A stretch of 64,000 bases of DNA from an uncultured Thiothrix sp. (GCF_937873765.1 NZ_CALMZC010000051.1:26647-90646); one strand, 5' to 3'. Counted from the stretch's first letter, positions 53,003-63,995 are shown. Translations and numbers: made by a program. The notes: generated from the sequence alone by a model not told the origin.

Positions 53003-55821
53003 GTTACGGCTGCCTTTTGCTGATATTCAGGTTTATCCCACAAACGCTCATTCATGACTTTGGCGAGTATTTCCACTGCTTGCTTGACATCAGTCTCATC
53101 GATGTAAAGTGGGGTAAAGCCAAAGCGAATCGAGTCAGGTGCACGAAAATCACCGATGACACCCTGCGCAATTAAGGCTTGCATCACCGCATAGGCTTGT
53201 GCAAAACGGAAGGAAACTTGGGAGCCACGTTCTTCGGGATTACGTGGGCTAGACAGAGTCAACATCGGGCATTTCTCTTCTACCAACTTGATAAAAAGCT
53301 CGCTAAGTGTGATCGATTTGCCCCGCACTTCCGGCATAGTCACTTCATCCCAAACATTCAAGGCGGCCTCTAAAGCAGACAGTGCTAACACAGGTGGAGT
53401 CCCTACACGCATCCGCTGAATGCCTGCTGCAGCTTGATAATTTAAGTCAAAGGTAAAGGGCGTAGTATGCCCCATCCAGCCGGATAAAGCGGGTAAAGCC
53501 CTATCGGCATGTTTAGGCGCAACATAGATGAAAGCAGGTGAACCAGGGCCACCATTCAAATATTTATAAGTACAGCCCACTGCAAAATCAGCTTTAGCTT
53601 CAGTTAAATGGACGGGCACTGCACCTGCAGAATGCGCCAAATCCCAAATCACAATAATGCCCTGCTCATGTGCTTTGGCGGTTAAGCGCTTCATATCGTG
53701 CATGCGTCCAGTGCGATAATCGACATGCGTGAGCATCAACACCGCTACACTCTCATCAAGCATGCCTTCGACCATTTCGGGCTCAGGTGTTTTGAGTACA
53801 TGACCTTGACTCAGTGATTTCAGTAAGCCTTCCGCCATGTATAGATCGGTCGGGAAATTGCCACTATCCGATAAAACCACTTTGCGTGTTGGATTCAATG
53901 CGAGTGCAGCGGCCAAGGCTTGATACACCTTGATCGACAAAGTATCACCCATGACAACCGTGTTATCCAGTGCGCCTAGCAGTTTGGCAATACGATTACC
54001 GACTCGACGTGGCTGCTCAAACCAACCAGAGGTATTCCAACCGCGAATCAATTGTTCACCCCATTCTTGCTCGACCACTTTATCCAAATGTGCTTTCACG
54101 CTGGTCGGTAAAGGGCCTAAAGAATTACCATCCAGATAAATTATGCCCGTTGGCAGTTGGAAGTAAGTTTTAGTTTTTACAAAATCGGTGGTGTTTGCGG
54201 CTTGCTGCGGACGTAATTTAAAGCGTTGAATCTTGCCGGTGGCGGTTTTTGGCAGGGCATCCGTGAAGACAATCGAGCGGGGGTATTTATAAGGTGCGAT
54301 GCTTTGCTTCACATAATCTTGGAGTAGTTTAATCGTGCTTAGGTCACGCGGTATATCGGCCTCAAGCACGACATGCGCCTGTACAATGAAACCACGATCT
54401 ATATCAGGCGCACCTACCACAGCACATTCAACGACATAAGGATGCCCGAGTAAAACAGCTTCGACTTCAGGTCCGGCAATATTATAACCAGACGAAATAA
54501 TCATATCGTCATTGCGTGCTGCAAAGTGAAATAGACCTTGCTCATCTTGAATAAAGGTATCGCCCGTAATATTCCAGCCAGCTTTTACATAATTTACTTG
54601 GCGTTTGTCCGCTAAATAACGGCAACCAGTCGGGCCACGCACCGCCAAATGCCCCGGCTCACCCCTTGGTAGCTCTCGCATCTGCTCGTCAACAATTTTG
54701 GCTTCATAACCAGGGACGGGATAGCCTGTCGAACCTGCTTGTGCAGAGTCAAAGCGATTGCTAATGAAAATATGCAGCATCTCAGTTGAGCCAATCCCAT
54801 CGAGCATGGGCTTGCCGGTTTTCTGTTGCCATTCTTCAAACACCGGCGCTGGTAAGGTTTCCCCTGCTGAGACTGCACAGCGTAAGGAGGATAAATCAGC
54901 CCCTTCGTCCATCGCCCGCATCATGGCTCGATAAGCTGTGGGCGAAGTAAAGCAAATAGTCGCTTTATAGGTCTCAATAATCTGGATCATATTGGGCGGT
55001 GATGCGGTTTCGAGTAGGGTTGCGGTCGCACCATAACGTAAGGGAAATACTGCTAAGCCACCTAAGCCGAAGGTAAAAGCCAAAGGTGGAGAACCGACAA
55101 AAATATCCTCAGGGGTGACATTTAAAACTTCCTTGGCATAACTATCTGCAATAATCAGCAGATCGCGGTGGAAATGCATGGTGGCTTTCGGCTCACCCGT
55201 CGTGCCTGAGGTAAAGCCGAGCAGGGCTACATCATCACATCCAGTCTGTACTGAAGTAAATTTAACGGGCTTGCTTAAAGCTGCGCGATCTAGTTCAGCA
55301 TCGTGATTAGCAGTACCGTCAAAACCCACAACATATTTTAAGTAGTTACTAGTTTTGGCGCATTCAGTGAGTTCATCCATTAAGCGGGTATCGCACAAAG
55401 CATGCGTAATCTCGGCTTTATCGACGATTTTCTTTAATTCACCTGCACGAAGCATAGGCATAGTATTCACAACCACGGCCCCGGCTTTGGTAGCTGCTAA
55501 CCAGCAGGCAACTAAAGCCGGGTTATTAGCGGAGCGAATCAAAATCCGATTACCGGGTTTAATACCTAAGTCTTCAATCAAGACATGAGCGAGGCGATTC
55601 GTCCAATCGGCTAATTCTTTATAGGTACGTTGGCGGCCATTACCAATCAGTGCAATATGGTCACCGAACCCCTTATCGACCATTTTATCGGTCAATTCTA
55701 TTGCGATATTCAAATACTCAGGATATTGGAATTGATCAAGTAAAAAATCAGGCTGTTGGTCTTCGGGTGGCAAATGATCGCGGGTGAAGGTATCTATATG
55801 GCCTGTCGGTCCGAGCATCAC
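52999..55821 (-). CDS. 2-aminobenzoate-CoA ligase / kynureninase fusion
   Basis: One uninterrupted 940-aa frame. Residues ~1-540 form an AMP-forming benzoate/2-aminobenzoate-CoA ligase ([65 protein letters not shown] with A10 lysine K530). Residues ~545-940 form a complete kynureninase ([23 protein letters not shown]-type PLP pocket; GTGRMHDM-like [25 protein letters not shown] lysine K753 in [26 protein letters not shown]). The protein could release anthranilate from kynurenine and convert it to anthraniloyl-CoA. Overlaps neighbours at both ends by ATGA. I know of no standard separate-gene boundary here: no stop or start lies at the junction. Confidence 0.93.
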   Translation of the reverse strand: MMLGPTGHIDTFTRDHLPPEDQQPDFLLDQFQYPEYLNIAIELTDKMVDKGFGDHIALIGNGRQRTYKELADWTNRLAHVLIEDLGIKPGNRILIRSANNPALVACWLAATKAGAVVVNTMPMLRAGELKKIVDKAEITHALCDTRLMDELTECAKTSNYLKYVVGFDGTANHDAELDRAALSKPVKFTSVQTGCDDVALLGFTSGTTGEPKATMHFHRDLLIIADSYAKEVLNVTPEDIFVGSPPLAFTFGLGGLAVFPLRYGATATLLETASPPNMIQIIETYKATICFTSPTAYRAMMRAMDEGADLSSLRCAVSAGETLPAPVFEEWQQKTGKPMLDGIGSTEMLHIFISNRFDSAQAGSTGYPVPGYEAKIVDEQMRELPRGEPGHLAVRGPTGCRYLADKRQVNYVKAGWNITGDTFIQDEQGLFHFAARNDDMIISSGYNIAGPEVEAVLLGHPYVVECAVVGAPDIDRGFIVQAHVVLEADIPRDLSTIKLLQDYVKQSIAPYKYPRSIVFTDALPKTATGKIQRFKLRPQQAANTTDFVKTKTYFQLPTGIIYLDGNSLGPLPTSVKAHLDKVVEQEWGEQLIRGWNTSGWFEQPRRVGNRIAKLLGALDNTVVMGDTLSIKVYQALAAALALNPTRKVVLSDSGNFPTDLYMAEGLLKSLSQGHVLKTPEPEMVEGMLDESVAVLMLTHVDYRTGRMHDMKRLTAKAHEQGIIVIWDLAHSAGAVPVHLTEAKADFAVGCTYKYLNGGPGSPAFIYVAPKHADRALPALSGWMGHTTPFTFDLNYQAAAGIQRMRVGTPPVLALSALEAALNVWDEVTMPEVRGKSITLSELFIKLVEEKCPMLTLSSPRNPEERGSQVSFRFAQAYAVMQALIAQGVIGDFRAPDSIRFGFTPLYIDETDVKQAVEILAKVMNERLWDKPEYQQKAAVT

Positions 55822-56984
55822 AATCCTCCTTGCTCAAAATTAAGCAATGTTTGGCGAGCTATGACGGTTTTTTGTACGTCTGATGCACCTTCATAAATGC
55901 GCAAGGCACGAATTTCTCGATAAAGGCTTTCAACAATCGTGCCTTTACGCACGCCGTCGCCACCGTGTAATTGCACTGCCATATCAATCACTTGCTGGGC
56001 TGTTTCGGTGGCAAATAGTTTGGCCATCGCCGCTTCACGGGTGACACGAGCAGCGCCTTGGTCTTTGCTCCAAGCAGCGCGATAAATCAGCAAAGCGGCT
56101 GCATCAATAGCCAACGCCATATCCGCAATATGGCCTTGCACCATTTGCAAATCAAACAACGGTGCTCCAAATAATTGCCGCTGCTGGCTACGTGCTAAAG
56201 TTTCATCCAAAGCACGCCGTGCAAAACCTAAAGCAGCCGCTCCAACGGTAGAACGAAATACATCCAGTACTGACATGGCAATCTTAAAACCATCCCCCCG
56301 CTTGCCAATCAAACTCGTTGCTGGCAAACGAATTTGATTGAAGCGCAAGCGTGCTAATGGGTGAGGTGCAAGGGTTTCAATCCGCTCAACAACTTCCAAA
56401 CCTTGACTATCGGCAGGCAAAGTAAAGGCCGAAATGCCACGCGCACCGGCTGCTTGTTCGGGGCTTTCAGTGCGAGCAAATACGACATAGACATCCGCAA
56501 TGCCACCGTTGGAAATATAAGTTTTTTCGCCACTGAGAATGAAGTTTTCACCATCCCATTGTGCGGCGGTAGTCATGCTAGCGACATCCGAACCTGAAGC
56601 AGGTTCAGTGAGGGCAAAGCCTGCAATGGCTTGACCTTTGCGGGTTTTATCCAGCCATTGTTGTTGTTCAGGCGTGCCAAACAGGCTAATTGCGCCCATC
56701 CCTAAGCCTTGCATAGCAAAGGAAAAGTCGGCTAAACCATCGTAGCGTGCGAGGGTTTCACGCATTAAACACAGGCTACGGACATCCATGCTTTCGCCAG
56801 TTTTAGCGCCAGTATGTTCTAAAAAGCCCGCAGCACCCAGACTTTGCACTAAAGCTTGGCAGGCAGCATCTGTGTTATGGTGATCTGCGGGCAAAACTTG
56901 TTGGCACCAAGCTTTTAAGCGCACTGCTAGTTCTCGGTGCTTGGTTTCAAAAAAAGGCCACTGCAGGAAGCTTGAATCTGCCAT
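55818..56984 (-). CDS. acyl-CoA dehydrogenase of the anthraniloyl-CoA pathway
   Basis: 388 aa FAD enzyme: [40 protein letters not shown]-type [18 protein letters not shown], and [16 protein letters not shown] with the catalytic Glu. Starts directly after the enoyl-CoA hydratase stop and overlaps the fusion gene start by 4 bp. Likely oxidises a ring or ring-opened CoA intermediate after the monooxygenase/reductase step. Exact substrate unknown. Confidence 0.9.
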   Translation of the reverse strand: MADSSFLQWPFFETKHRELAVRLKAWCQQVLPADHHNTDAACQALVQSLGAAGFLEHTGAKTGESMDVRSLCLMRETLARYDGLADFSFAMQGLGMGAISLFGTPEQQQWLDKTRKGQAIAGFALTEPASGSDVASMTTAAQWDGENFILSGEKTYISNGGIADVYVVFARTESPEQAAGARGISAFTLPADSQGLEVVERIETLAPHPLARLRFNQIRLPATSLIGKRGDGFKIAMSVLDVFRSTVGAAALGFARRALDETLARSQQRQLFGAPLFDLQMVQGHIADMALAIDAAALLIYRAAWSKDQGAARVTREAAMAKLFATETAQQVIDMAVQLHGGDGVRKGTIVESLYREIRALRIYEGASDVQKTVIARQTLLNFEQGGL

Positions 56985-57797
56985 TTAGTTACCCTCAAAA
57001 ACGAGTTTTTCCTTATTCACAAAGGCATGATAAGCGCGCTCAAAATCTTGAGTTTGCATACAAATTGCTTGCGCTTGTGCTTCCGCTTCAATCGCTTGCT
57101 CGGGCGACATATTCCACTCATGCGCCAGTTGGGTTTTGGTAATGCCGTTCGCGAAACTAGGGCCAGCCGCAATGCGTTGCGCTAATTGTAAGGCTTGTGC
57201 TTCTACTTCGCTGGGAGGATACAGTGAGTTAAAGAAGCCCCATTGATAGCCTTCTTCTGCACTCATCATCCGTCCGGTATAGAGCAGATCCGCCGCCCGA
57301 CCTTGACCGATAATGCGGGGCAGAATCGCACAAGCGCCCATATCACAGCCCGCTAAACCTACCCGAGTAAATAGAAAGCCGGTCTTAGTTTCCGGCGTGC
57401 CTAAGCGCAAATCGGAAGCCATGGCAATAATCGCACCTGCACCCACACAGATACCTTCCACCGAGGCAATAATCGGTTTATTACAATGCAGCATGGCTTT
57501 GACTAAATCGCCAGTCATGCGGGTAAAGGCCAATAAAGCCTTCATATCCATTTGTACCAATGGGCCAATAATTTCATGCACATCGCCCCCTGAACAGAAA
57601 TTGCCGCCATTGGAAGCAAACACTACCGCATCCACATCGTCGGCATAAGCCATGGCGCGGAAGGTATCTCGTAACTCGGCATAACTATCGAAGGTCAGTG
57701 GATTTTTCCGCTCAGGCCGATCTAGGCGAATCAGTGCCACTCGACCTTGCATCTGCCAACGAAAATGTTTAGGTTCAAGCGAGGCCATGCTCTTCAT
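56985..57797 (-). CDS. enoyl-CoA hydratase/isomerase family protein
   Basis: 270 aa crotonase fold: [36 protein letters not shown] (oxyanion hole), [22 protein letters not shown] and [19 protein letters not shown]. Overlaps the marR stop by 23 bp (an ATG three codons in would shorten this). Proposed to hydrate an enoyl-CoA or open the ring in the lower 2-aminobenzoyl-CoA pathway, as in similar clusters of Azoarcus evansii; inferred by context. Confidence 0.9.
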   Translation of the reverse strand: MKSMASLEPKHFRWQMQGRVALIRLDRPERKNPLTFDSYAELRDTFRAMAYADDVDAVVFASNGGNFCSGGDVHEIIGPLVQMDMKALLAFTRMTGDLVKAMLHCNKPIIASVEGICVGAGAIIAMASDLRLGTPETKTGFLFTRVGLAGCDMGACAILPRIIGQGRAADLLYTGRMMSAEEGYQWGFFNSLYPPSEVEAQALQLAQRIAAGPSFANGITKTQLAHEWNMSPEQAIEAEAQAQAICMQTQDFERAYHAFVNKEKLVFEGN

Positions 57798-58245
57798 GGG
57801 CGGTCTCCTTGTGTGTATGTGCTTTTAGTAGATGGAGTAATTGTTCAATGGCTTGAGGGCTAAAGTCTGCGAATAATTCATTCACTTTGGCTTCGTGTGC
57901 TTTGGCCATTAGCGCAAATTGCTGTTGACCTAGTTCAGTTAAAGACACCCGCAAACTGCGTCGATCATTAGCTTGTTGCTCTCGAGTGGCTATTCCATCC
58001 TGCACCAAGCGGTCAACAACGGTGGTGACATTGCCATTTGAGACTAACAGATAACGTGATAGCTCAGTCATAGTCAGACCTTTAGGTGCACGATCTAAAG
58101 CAGCCATGACATCAAAGCGTGGCAAGGTCGTATCATGTTCCACCCGCAAGAACTCTCTGAGTTCAGATTCAGTGCTGCGTGTAGTACGCAAGATCTGTAG
58201 CCATAAACGTAAGCGTTGCTTAGAGCTGGAATCGTCCTTATTCAT
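57775..58245 (-). CDS. MarR-family regulator inside the kyn operon
   Basis: 156 aa winged-helix protein: [46 protein letters not shown] and [17 protein letters not shown]. Overlaps the SDR stop by 4 bp. MarR proteins in aromatic-CoA operons often sense the CoA thioester, so this one may repress its own operon until anthraniloyl-CoA appears. That ligand is inference. Confidence 0.9.
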   Translation of the reverse strand: MNKDDSSSKQRLRLWLQILRTTRSTESELREFLRVEHDTTLPRFDVMAALDRAPKGLTMTELSRYLLVSNGNVTTVVDRLVQDGIATREQQANDRRSLRVSLTELGQQQFALMAKAHEAKVNELFADFSPQAIEQLLHLLKAHTHKETAHEEHGLA

Positions 58246-58997
58246 ACTTCTCCTCCGGCAATCGCCAGTGCTTGCCCATTAATGCCTTCCGAACCGGCTG
58301 TACATAGCCATAAAGCGGCACTAGACACTTCAGACGGTTGAATTAAGCGCTGCTGTGGATTAGTTGAGGCTAAAACAGCAAGCGCTTGTTCACGGCTGCG
58401 TCCGGTTTTCTGCATAATATTGCTGACACTACGCTCGGTCATTTCAGTATCGAGAAACCCCGGGCAGAGCGCATTCACGGTAATGCCTTGAGTCGCGACC
58501 TCCAAGGCCAAAGAGCGCACCAAACCAATTGCACCATGCTTAGCCGCTGCATAGGGAACTACATAGGCATAACCTTTTAAGCCAGCGGTTGAAGCAACCA
58601 CAATTAAACGTCCCCAATGACGCTCTTGCATTTGCTTTAAGCCTTCGCGTAGGGTCAGAAATACCCCGGTTAGATTCACGGCTAGCATATTTTGCCAAGT
58701 CGTTAACGATGTTTTAGCTAAAGGTGCTGATTCAGCCGTACCTGCATTTGCAATCACAATATCGACCAAACCTGCCTGTGCAAATAAGCTTTGCACGCTA
58801 GCTTCATCCGTCACGTCCGCAGCAATAGCACGAATAGCACTACGTTGGGCGGCGACTTGTTCTAAAGCCTGTACACGTCGTCCGGTGATAATCACGTCAG
58901 CACCTGCTTCGGCAAAAGCTAAAGCCATATTGGCTCCTACACCTGAACCTCCACCCGTAATCAGTACCCGTTTGCCAGCTAAGCTTGGAGTGCTCAT
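58242..58997 (-). CDS. SDR-family dehydrogenase of the anthraniloyl-CoA pathway
   Basis: 251 aa short-chain dehydrogenase: cofactor loop [24 protein letters not shown] ([10 protein letters not shown]), catalytic Ser/Tyr/Lys in [22 protein letters not shown]. Translationally coupled at both ends. Likely the 3-hydroxyacyl-CoA dehydrogenase step of the lower pathway; substrate not provable from sequence. Confidence 0.9.
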   Translation of the reverse strand: MSTPSLAGKRVLITGGGSGVGANMALAFAEAGADVIITGRRVQALEQVAAQRSAIRAIAADVTDEASVQSLFAQAGLVDIVIANAGTAESAPLAKTSLTTWQNMLAVNLTGVFLTLREGLKQMQERHWGRLIVVASTAGLKGYAYVVPYAAAKHGAIGLVRSLALEVATQGITVNALCPGFLDTEMTERSVSNIMQKTGRSREQALAVLASTNPQQRLIQPSEVSSAALWLCTAGSEGINGQALAIAGGEV

Positions 58998-61279
58998 GCG
59001 TGAATTGTATCCTTAGGCCGATCTTTAATCCGTAATAACTGATCACGTCCACCCCGATAGGGATCAGGCCATTTTTCTTCTAAGTCATTAATTTGCATGG
59101 CTGCATGCAGTGTCCAATAAGGATCAGCTAAATGCGGACGTGCTAAGCAGACTAAATCCGCCCGACCGGCCATCAAAATCGAATTTACATGATCCGGTTC
59201 GTAGATATTGCCTACGGTCATGGTCTTAATGCCGGTGTCATTCCGAATTCGATCGGAGAAGGGCGTTTGGAACATACGCCCATAAACCGGCTTTTCTTCT
59301 TTGGTGACTTGACCAGCGGATACGTCAATAATATCAGCCCCCGCCGCATGGAAGAGTCGCGCAATCTCGACCGCATCTTCTGGAGTAATACCGGCATCAC
59401 CCACCCAATCATTGGCAGAAATCCGCACCGACATGGGCTTATTGGCTGGCCACACCGCACGCATGGCTTTAAACACTTCGATTGGATAGCGCATGCGATT
59501 TTCTAAACTCCCACCATATTCATCGGTGCGCATGTTAGTCATTGGCGAAATAAAGGAGGAGAGCAGATAACCATGTGCAGCGTGCAGCTCAATCATATCG
59601 AAACCTGCGCGCTCAGCCATTTGTGCGGCTGCTACAAACTGATTGCGTACATCGTCCATATCTGTCCGATCCATCGCTTTGGGCACTTGGTTTTCAGGTG
59701 TCAGCGCAATAGCAGAGGCAGAAATGAGCGGCCAATTCCCAGAGTCTAAGGGCGCATCAATCTGTTTCCAGCCGAGTTGAGTAGAGCCTTTACGCCCGGA
59801 ATGTCCGATTTGTGAGCAAATTTTTGCAGCGGTTTCTTGATGGACGAAATCAACTAAACGCTTCCATGCAGCTTCATGTTCAGGTGCGTATAAACCGGGG
59901 CAGCCCAGTGTAATACGCCCAGTTGGGCTAACACAGGTCATCTCGGTATAGACTAAGCCCGCACCACCTTTAGCCCGTTCTGCATAATGCACAAAATGCC
60001 AATCAGTCGGGCAACCATCAATGGCCTTATACTGCGCCATCGGTGAGACGACGATACGATTTTTCAACTGCATCTCGCGTAATTGAAAAGGGGCAAACAT
60101 CGGCGCACGCTTTGAGCCGGGATTGCTGGCCTGTGCTTGGAACCAACGTTCCGCGCTTTCTACCCAGTTAGGGTCACGCAAGCGTAAATTTTCATGACTA
60201 ATCCGCTGCGAGCGGGTGAGCAAAGAATAGTTGAATTGTACCGGATCAAGATCTAAATAACGCTCGACCTGTTCAAACCATTCCATGGAGTTGCGTGCAG
60301 CAGATTGTAAGCGTAATACTTCCAGACGGCGCTCTTCTTGGTAGCGCTCGAAAGCTTGCTCCATGCTGCTTTCACTGTGTAAAAGATTGGCTAGGGCAAT
60401 GGCGGATTCAATCCCCAACTTACTGCCCGAACCAATCGAAAAGTGTGCCGTTGCTGAAGCATCACCGAGAAGAACGATATTTTTATAATGCCATTTTTCA
60501 CACAGGACACGCGGGAAGTTTAGCCATGCAGAGCCGCGCAAATGGCGTGCATTACTAATCAAGCTGTGTCCAGCTAAATAGTTTTTAAAGATACACTCGC
60601 AGGTGGCAATGCTTTCATCTTGGGTCATGTCGCCAAAGCCGAACTTACTCCAAGTTTCCTCTCCACATTCGACAATGAAGGTCGCAGTATCCGCGTCAAA
60701 CTGATAAGCATGTGCCCAAACCCAGCCGTGTTCGGTATTTTCAAAAATGAAGGTGAAAGCATCGTCGAATTTCTGGTGCGTACCTAGCCAAACGAATTTG
60801 CAGAGTCGCACATCAATATTCGGTTGGAAGTGATCGGCTAGAGCAGTGCGGGTTTTGGAGTTTAAACCATCGGAAGCGACCACTAGATCATACTCATGCC
60901 GATAATGATCGGCGCTTTCAGCTTCAGTAGAAAACTGGATGTTAACGCCAAGCTGTAGGGCGCGAGCTTGTAAATCTAAGAGGAATTGTTTACGCCCGAT
61001 GCCACAGAAGCCGTGACCTGAAGAGACGGTTCTGACACCCCCGTGATAGACTGCAATATCATCCCAGTAAGCGAAGTGAGAGCGAATGACTTCTTCACTG
61101 ACTGGATCATTGGCACGGAGGTTGTCGAGGGTTTCATCCGAGAGAACCACACCCCAACCAAAGGTATCATCCGCTTTATTACGCTCAATCACCGTAAGAT
61201 CGTGGGAAGCATCCCGAAGCTTCATACTAATGGCAAAATATAAACCAGACGGGCCACCACCAAGAACTAGAATCTTCAT
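58994..61279 (-). CDS. 2-aminobenzoyl-CoA monooxygenase/reductase (ACMR)-like
   Basis: 761 aa with two flavin modules. Residues 1-~385 are a class A FAD monooxygenase ([55 protein letters not shown]). Residues ~395-761 are an OYE domain ([70 protein letters not shown]). This is the architecture of Azoarcus evansii ACMR, which hydroxylates and reduces anthraniloyl-CoA to 2-amino-5-oxocyclohex-1-enecarbonyl-CoA. The linked anthranilate ligase supports that over salicylyl-CoA hydroxylase. First gene of the operon, divergent from the formamidase. Confidence 0.92.
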   Translation of the reverse strand: MKILVLGGGPSGLYFAISMKLRDASHDLTVIERNKADDTFGWGVVLSDETLDNLRANDPVSEEVIRSHFAYWDDIAVYHGGVRTVSSGHGFCGIGRKQFLLDLQARALQLGVNIQFSTEAESADHYRHEYDLVVASDGLNSKTRTALADHFQPNIDVRLCKFVWLGTHQKFDDAFTFIFENTEHGWVWAHAYQFDADTATFIVECGEETWSKFGFGDMTQDESIATCECIFKNYLAGHSLISNARHLRGSAWLNFPRVLCEKWHYKNIVLLGDASATAHFSIGSGSKLGIESAIALANLLHSESSMEQAFERYQEERRLEVLRLQSAARNSMEWFEQVERYLDLDPVQFNYSLLTRSQRISHENLRLRDPNWVESAERWFQAQASNPGSKRAPMFAPFQLREMQLKNRIVVSPMAQYKAIDGCPTDWHFVHYAERAKGGAGLVYTEMTCVSPTGRITLGCPGLYAPEHEAAWKRLVDFVHQETAAKICSQIGHSGRKGSTQLGWKQIDAPLDSGNWPLISASAIALTPENQVPKAMDRTDMDDVRNQFVAAAQMAERAGFDMIELHAAHGYLLSSFISPMTNMRTDEYGGSLENRMRYPIEVFKAMRAVWPANKPMSVRISANDWVGDAGITPEDAVEIARLFHAAGADIIDVSAGQVTKEEKPVYGRMFQTPFSDRIRNDTGIKTMTVGNIYEPDHVNSILMAGRADLVCLARPHLADPYWTLHAAMQINDLEEKWPDPYRGGRDQLLRIKDRPKDTIHA

Positions 61280-61346
61280 CGCTCCAACCTCTTCTCTAAG
61301 TTGATAACAATTAGCATGGCACTCATTGGTATAAATTTCAAGCTTA

Positions 61347-61360
61347 AAATATTTATATTT
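61347..61360. promoter_or_regulatory. AT-rich palindrome in the divergent kyn promoter
   Basis: AAATAT-TT-ATATTT, a perfect 14-bp palindrome in the 160-bp gap between the ACMR and formamidase genes. A plausible MarR-type operator by position, but AT-rich palindromes arise easily by chance. Confidence 0.35.
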
Positions 61361-61439
61361 AAAATAAATCCTAGACCTTGACTTGAAGCAGATATACCTC
61401 TAACTATAAGCAAATACACAGTAGTGGGGGAGAAGCAGG

Positions 61440-62246
61440 ATGATCACCGACTGGGACGATGCGTATAGCAATGGCGCTTATATCGAGCATGCCGAAACTT
61501 ATCCTAAATTCTGGGCAGATTCAGCCGCACACTTTCGTACAACAGCGCGTGCTGAGTTAGATATTGTCTATGGAGCAGGTGAGCGTGAACGCTTCGATTT
61601 GTTTTATCCTGAAGGTTCCCCAAAAGGCTTAGCGGTCTTTGTGCATGGTGGTTATTGGCTGGCTTTTGATAAGTCTTCGTGGTCTCATTTAGCCGCTGGT
61701 GCAGTTGCACAAGGTTACGCGGTTGCTTTGCCCAGTTATCCGCTTGCACCCCAAGCGGCTATTCCAGCAATCACTCAGAAAATTACTCAAGCAATCACCC
61801 AAATCGCTCAACTGGTCAAGGGGTCGATTCATCTAGCAGGGCATTCGGCAGGTGGTCATTTAGTCACACGCATGATCTGTAGGGATTCGACCTTACCTGA
61901 AGCGGTGCAGGCACGCATCAAAAGCGTGGTCTCAATCAGTGGGCTGCATGATTTACGCCCCTTAATGCGCACGGCGATGAATCAAAAATGGCAACTAACC
62001 GCTGAAACCGCAGCGCAAGAAAGTGCGGCTTTACACGCGCCCTTAGCGAATATTCCAGTCACTTGCTGGGTGGGGGCTTTAGAGCGTCCCGAGTTTTTGC
62101 GACAAAATGATTTACTCGCCAATATTTGGACTGGCTTTGGGATTGACATTCGGGCGCATCGCGAAGCAGGGCGACATCATTTTGATGTAGTTGCGGATTT
62201 GGTGGATGTGGACTCTGGGTTAGTGAGTGCTTGGTTAGGTTCTTAA
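61440..62246 (+). CDS. kynurenine formamidase-like alpha/beta hydrolase
   Basis: 268 aa. HGGYW oxyanion motif (AVFVHGGYWLAFDKSSW), nucleophile elbow LAGHSAGGHLV, and a C-terminal HREAGRHHFDVV carrying the His. This is the alpha/beta-hydrolase type of arylformamidase (as in yeast and animals), not the metal-dependent bacterial KynB. GGAG lies 9-12 bp before the ATG. Divergent from the ACMR-kyn operon, it supplies the missing N-formylkynurenine to kynurenine step. Related esterases exist, so specificity rests on context. Confidence 0.82.
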   Translation: MITDWDDAYSNGAYIEHAETYPKFWADSAAHFRTTARAELDIVYGAGERERFDLFYPEGSPKGLAVFVHGGYWLAFDKSSWSHLAAGAVAQGYAVALPSYPLAPQAAIPAITQKITQAITQIAQLVKGSIHLAGHSAGGHLVTRMICRDSTLPEAVQARIKSVVSISGLHDLRPLMRTAMNQKWQLTAETAAQESAALHAPLANIPVTCWVGALERPEFLRQNDLLANIWTGFGIDIRAHREAGRHHFDVVADLVDVDSGLVSAWLGS

Positions 62247-62327
62247 CTGAATAGTTCTCTATGGTCTAGAGCCTGATGATTTCATGCTAAACTTAGAGCC
62301 ATATAAGCCTTTATAGGACAGTTTGGT

Positions 62328-62843
62328 ATGCAATCCGTTTACCTCAATCCCTTAACTGATTTTGGTTTTAAGAAGTTATTTGGTGAAGAGCCACATAAAG
62401 ACTTGTTGATCAGTTTCCTTAATACTTTGTTACCTGAACGTCATCAAATCGCTGAGTTGCAATACACCAAAAATGAATATCAAGGCATTAGCCAAATGGA
62501 TCGTAAAGCGATTTTTGATCTGAATTGCATGAGTAGTACGGGTGAGCGCTTCATTGTCGAGCTGCAAAAAGTGAAGCAGACATTTTTTAAAGATCGCAGT
62601 ATTTACTACTCAACCTTTGCGATTCAGGAGCAAGCCCAACGGGGTGAATGGGATTATCAGCTAGAGGCGGTTTATACCATCGGTATTCTTGATTTCATGA
62701 TGGACGATGAACAACAGGAGGTGATCTATCATGCTCAACTCAAAGATCAATTAAATCGTGTGTTTTATGAAAAGCTAAATTTTATCCTCCGCGCCGTAAG
62801 CCCCCGTCCTTCAGGTCGGGAATATAAGGCGTATCGGCGCTAG
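62328..62843 (+). pseudogene. Rpn/PD-(D/E)XK transposase-family protein, 3'-truncated
   Basis: The first ~153 residues match Rpn-like recombination-promoting nucleases (MQSVYLNPLTDFGFKKLFGEE, LLISFLNTLLPE, DLNCMSSTGERFIVELQKVKQ with the D...ExQ core, FYEKLNFI). After LNFI the family sequence is lost and a short unrelated tail (LRAVSPRPSGREYKAYRR) runs through IS-like DNA to a stop; typical members are nearly twice as long. Truncated by the element that carries tnpB. Confidence 0.75.
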
Positions 62844-62885
62844 CCGATCTATTCACAGGTTGTGCCGTTTAGTAGAATCAAACCG

Positions 62886-63947
62886 ATGAAAACCCTGAAA
62901 TTGCGTATCAAAGACCGACATGCTCCAGTGCTTAATCAGTTAGCCACTGAAGTGAATTTCGTCTGGAATTACGTTAATGACTTGTGTTTCACTCATCTCA
63001 AAAGAACAGGGAAGTTTTTTAGTACTTACGACGTAGCCCAATATACAGCGGGTGCATCGAAAGAATTAAAGCTGCACAGCCAAACCATTCAAGCCGTTAC
63101 CGAAGAGCTGATTACCCGACGCAAACAATTCAAAAAAGCGAAGTTGAATTGGCGAGTTTCTAATAAGCAATCGGCTCGACGGTCTTTAGGCTGGATACCT
63201 TTCAAAAAATCAGCGGTTAGATACGGTGATGGTTTTGTCCAATACGGAAAGCAAACCTTTAAACTCTGGGATTCCTACGGTTTAGCTCACTATAGCGTGA
63301 AAACCGGTTGCTTTGTCGAAGATGCCAGAGGTCGTTGGTATGTCTGCTTAGTGGTGGACAATGCGCCTAAACTGGAGTCGACAGGTACAGAGGCTATTGG
63401 TATAGACCTCGGTCTTAAAGACTTAGCCACCCTTTCCAATGGCAAGAAGTTGAAAGCGGATCGGTATTACCGCCACTATGAGCAAAAACTAGGAATCGCT
63501 CAGAGGGCTAGAAACAAGAAGAGAGTCAAGGCGCTGCACGCCAAGATTAAGAACACAAGACAGAACCAACTGCACCAGTTTTCCACTGAATTAGTCAAAG
63601 CCTATGCTGCTATTGTCATTGGCGATGTTAGTTCAAAAGCCCTAGCTAAAACCAAGATGGCCAAATCCGTGTTAGATGTGGGTTGGGGTAGTTTCAAAAC
63701 CATGCTCCGGTATAAATGCGAGAACGCAGGGGTAGGGTTTGAGGAAGTGAATGAAAGATACACCACCCAAGCTTGTTCGTGTTGCGGCGCTATTAGCTCC
63801 AACAGTCCGAAAGGTAGAGCAGGCTTGCGAATCAGAGAATGGTCTTGCCCTGAGTGTGGGGCACTGCATGATAGAGATGTCAACGCAGCCAAGAACATTC
63901 TCGCGCTCGGACATGAGCGTCTGGCAGCAGGAATCCTCGTCCTTTAG
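62886..63947 (+). CDS. tnpB: TnpB-family RNA-guided nuclease with altered RuvC-II site
   Basis: 353 aa. RuvC-I Asp D174 (GIDLGLKDLATLS), zinc finger (CSCCG...CPECG), RuvC-III Asp D331 (HDRDVNAAKNIL), C-terminal LAAGILVL. The RuvC-II segment reads VIGDVSSKALAKTKMAKS where canonical TnpB has VxED; the catalytic Glu is Gly246. A nearby E290 (VNERYTTQACS) might replace it. ATG 62886 (MKTLKLRIKDRH) fits the family start. TnpB proteins cut DNA guided by an RNA from the element's right end; activity of this variant is open. Confidence 0.88.
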   Translation: MKTLKLRIKDRHAPVLNQLATEVNFVWNYVNDLCFTHLKRTGKFFSTYDVAQYTAGASKELKLHSQTIQAVTEELITRRKQFKKAKLNWRVSNKQSARRSLGWIPFKKSAVRYGDGFVQYGKQTFKLWDSYGLAHYSVKTGCFVEDARGRWYVCLVVDNAPKLESTGTEAIGIDLGLKDLATLSNGKKLKADRYYRHYEQKLGIAQRARNKKRVKALHAKIKNTRQNQLHQFSTELVKAYAAIVIGDVSSKALAKTKMAKSVLDVGWGSFKTMLRYKCENAGVGFEEVNERYTTQACSCCGAISSNSPKGRAGLRIREWSCPECGALHDRDVNAAKNILALGHERLAAGILVL

Positions 63948-63966
63948 GGCATAAGTATCTACACAA

Positions 63967-63995
63967 ATCCCCGGAATTTCTTGATAATCGGGGAT
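63967..63995. repeat. hairpin near presumed right end of the tnpB element
   Basis: ATCCCCG pairs with CGGGGAT around a 15-nt loop, 20 bp after the tnpB stop. It may be the subterminal right-end hairpin used by IS200/IS605 transposases or part of the guide RNA scaffold. The window ends 5 bp later. Confidence 0.4.
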
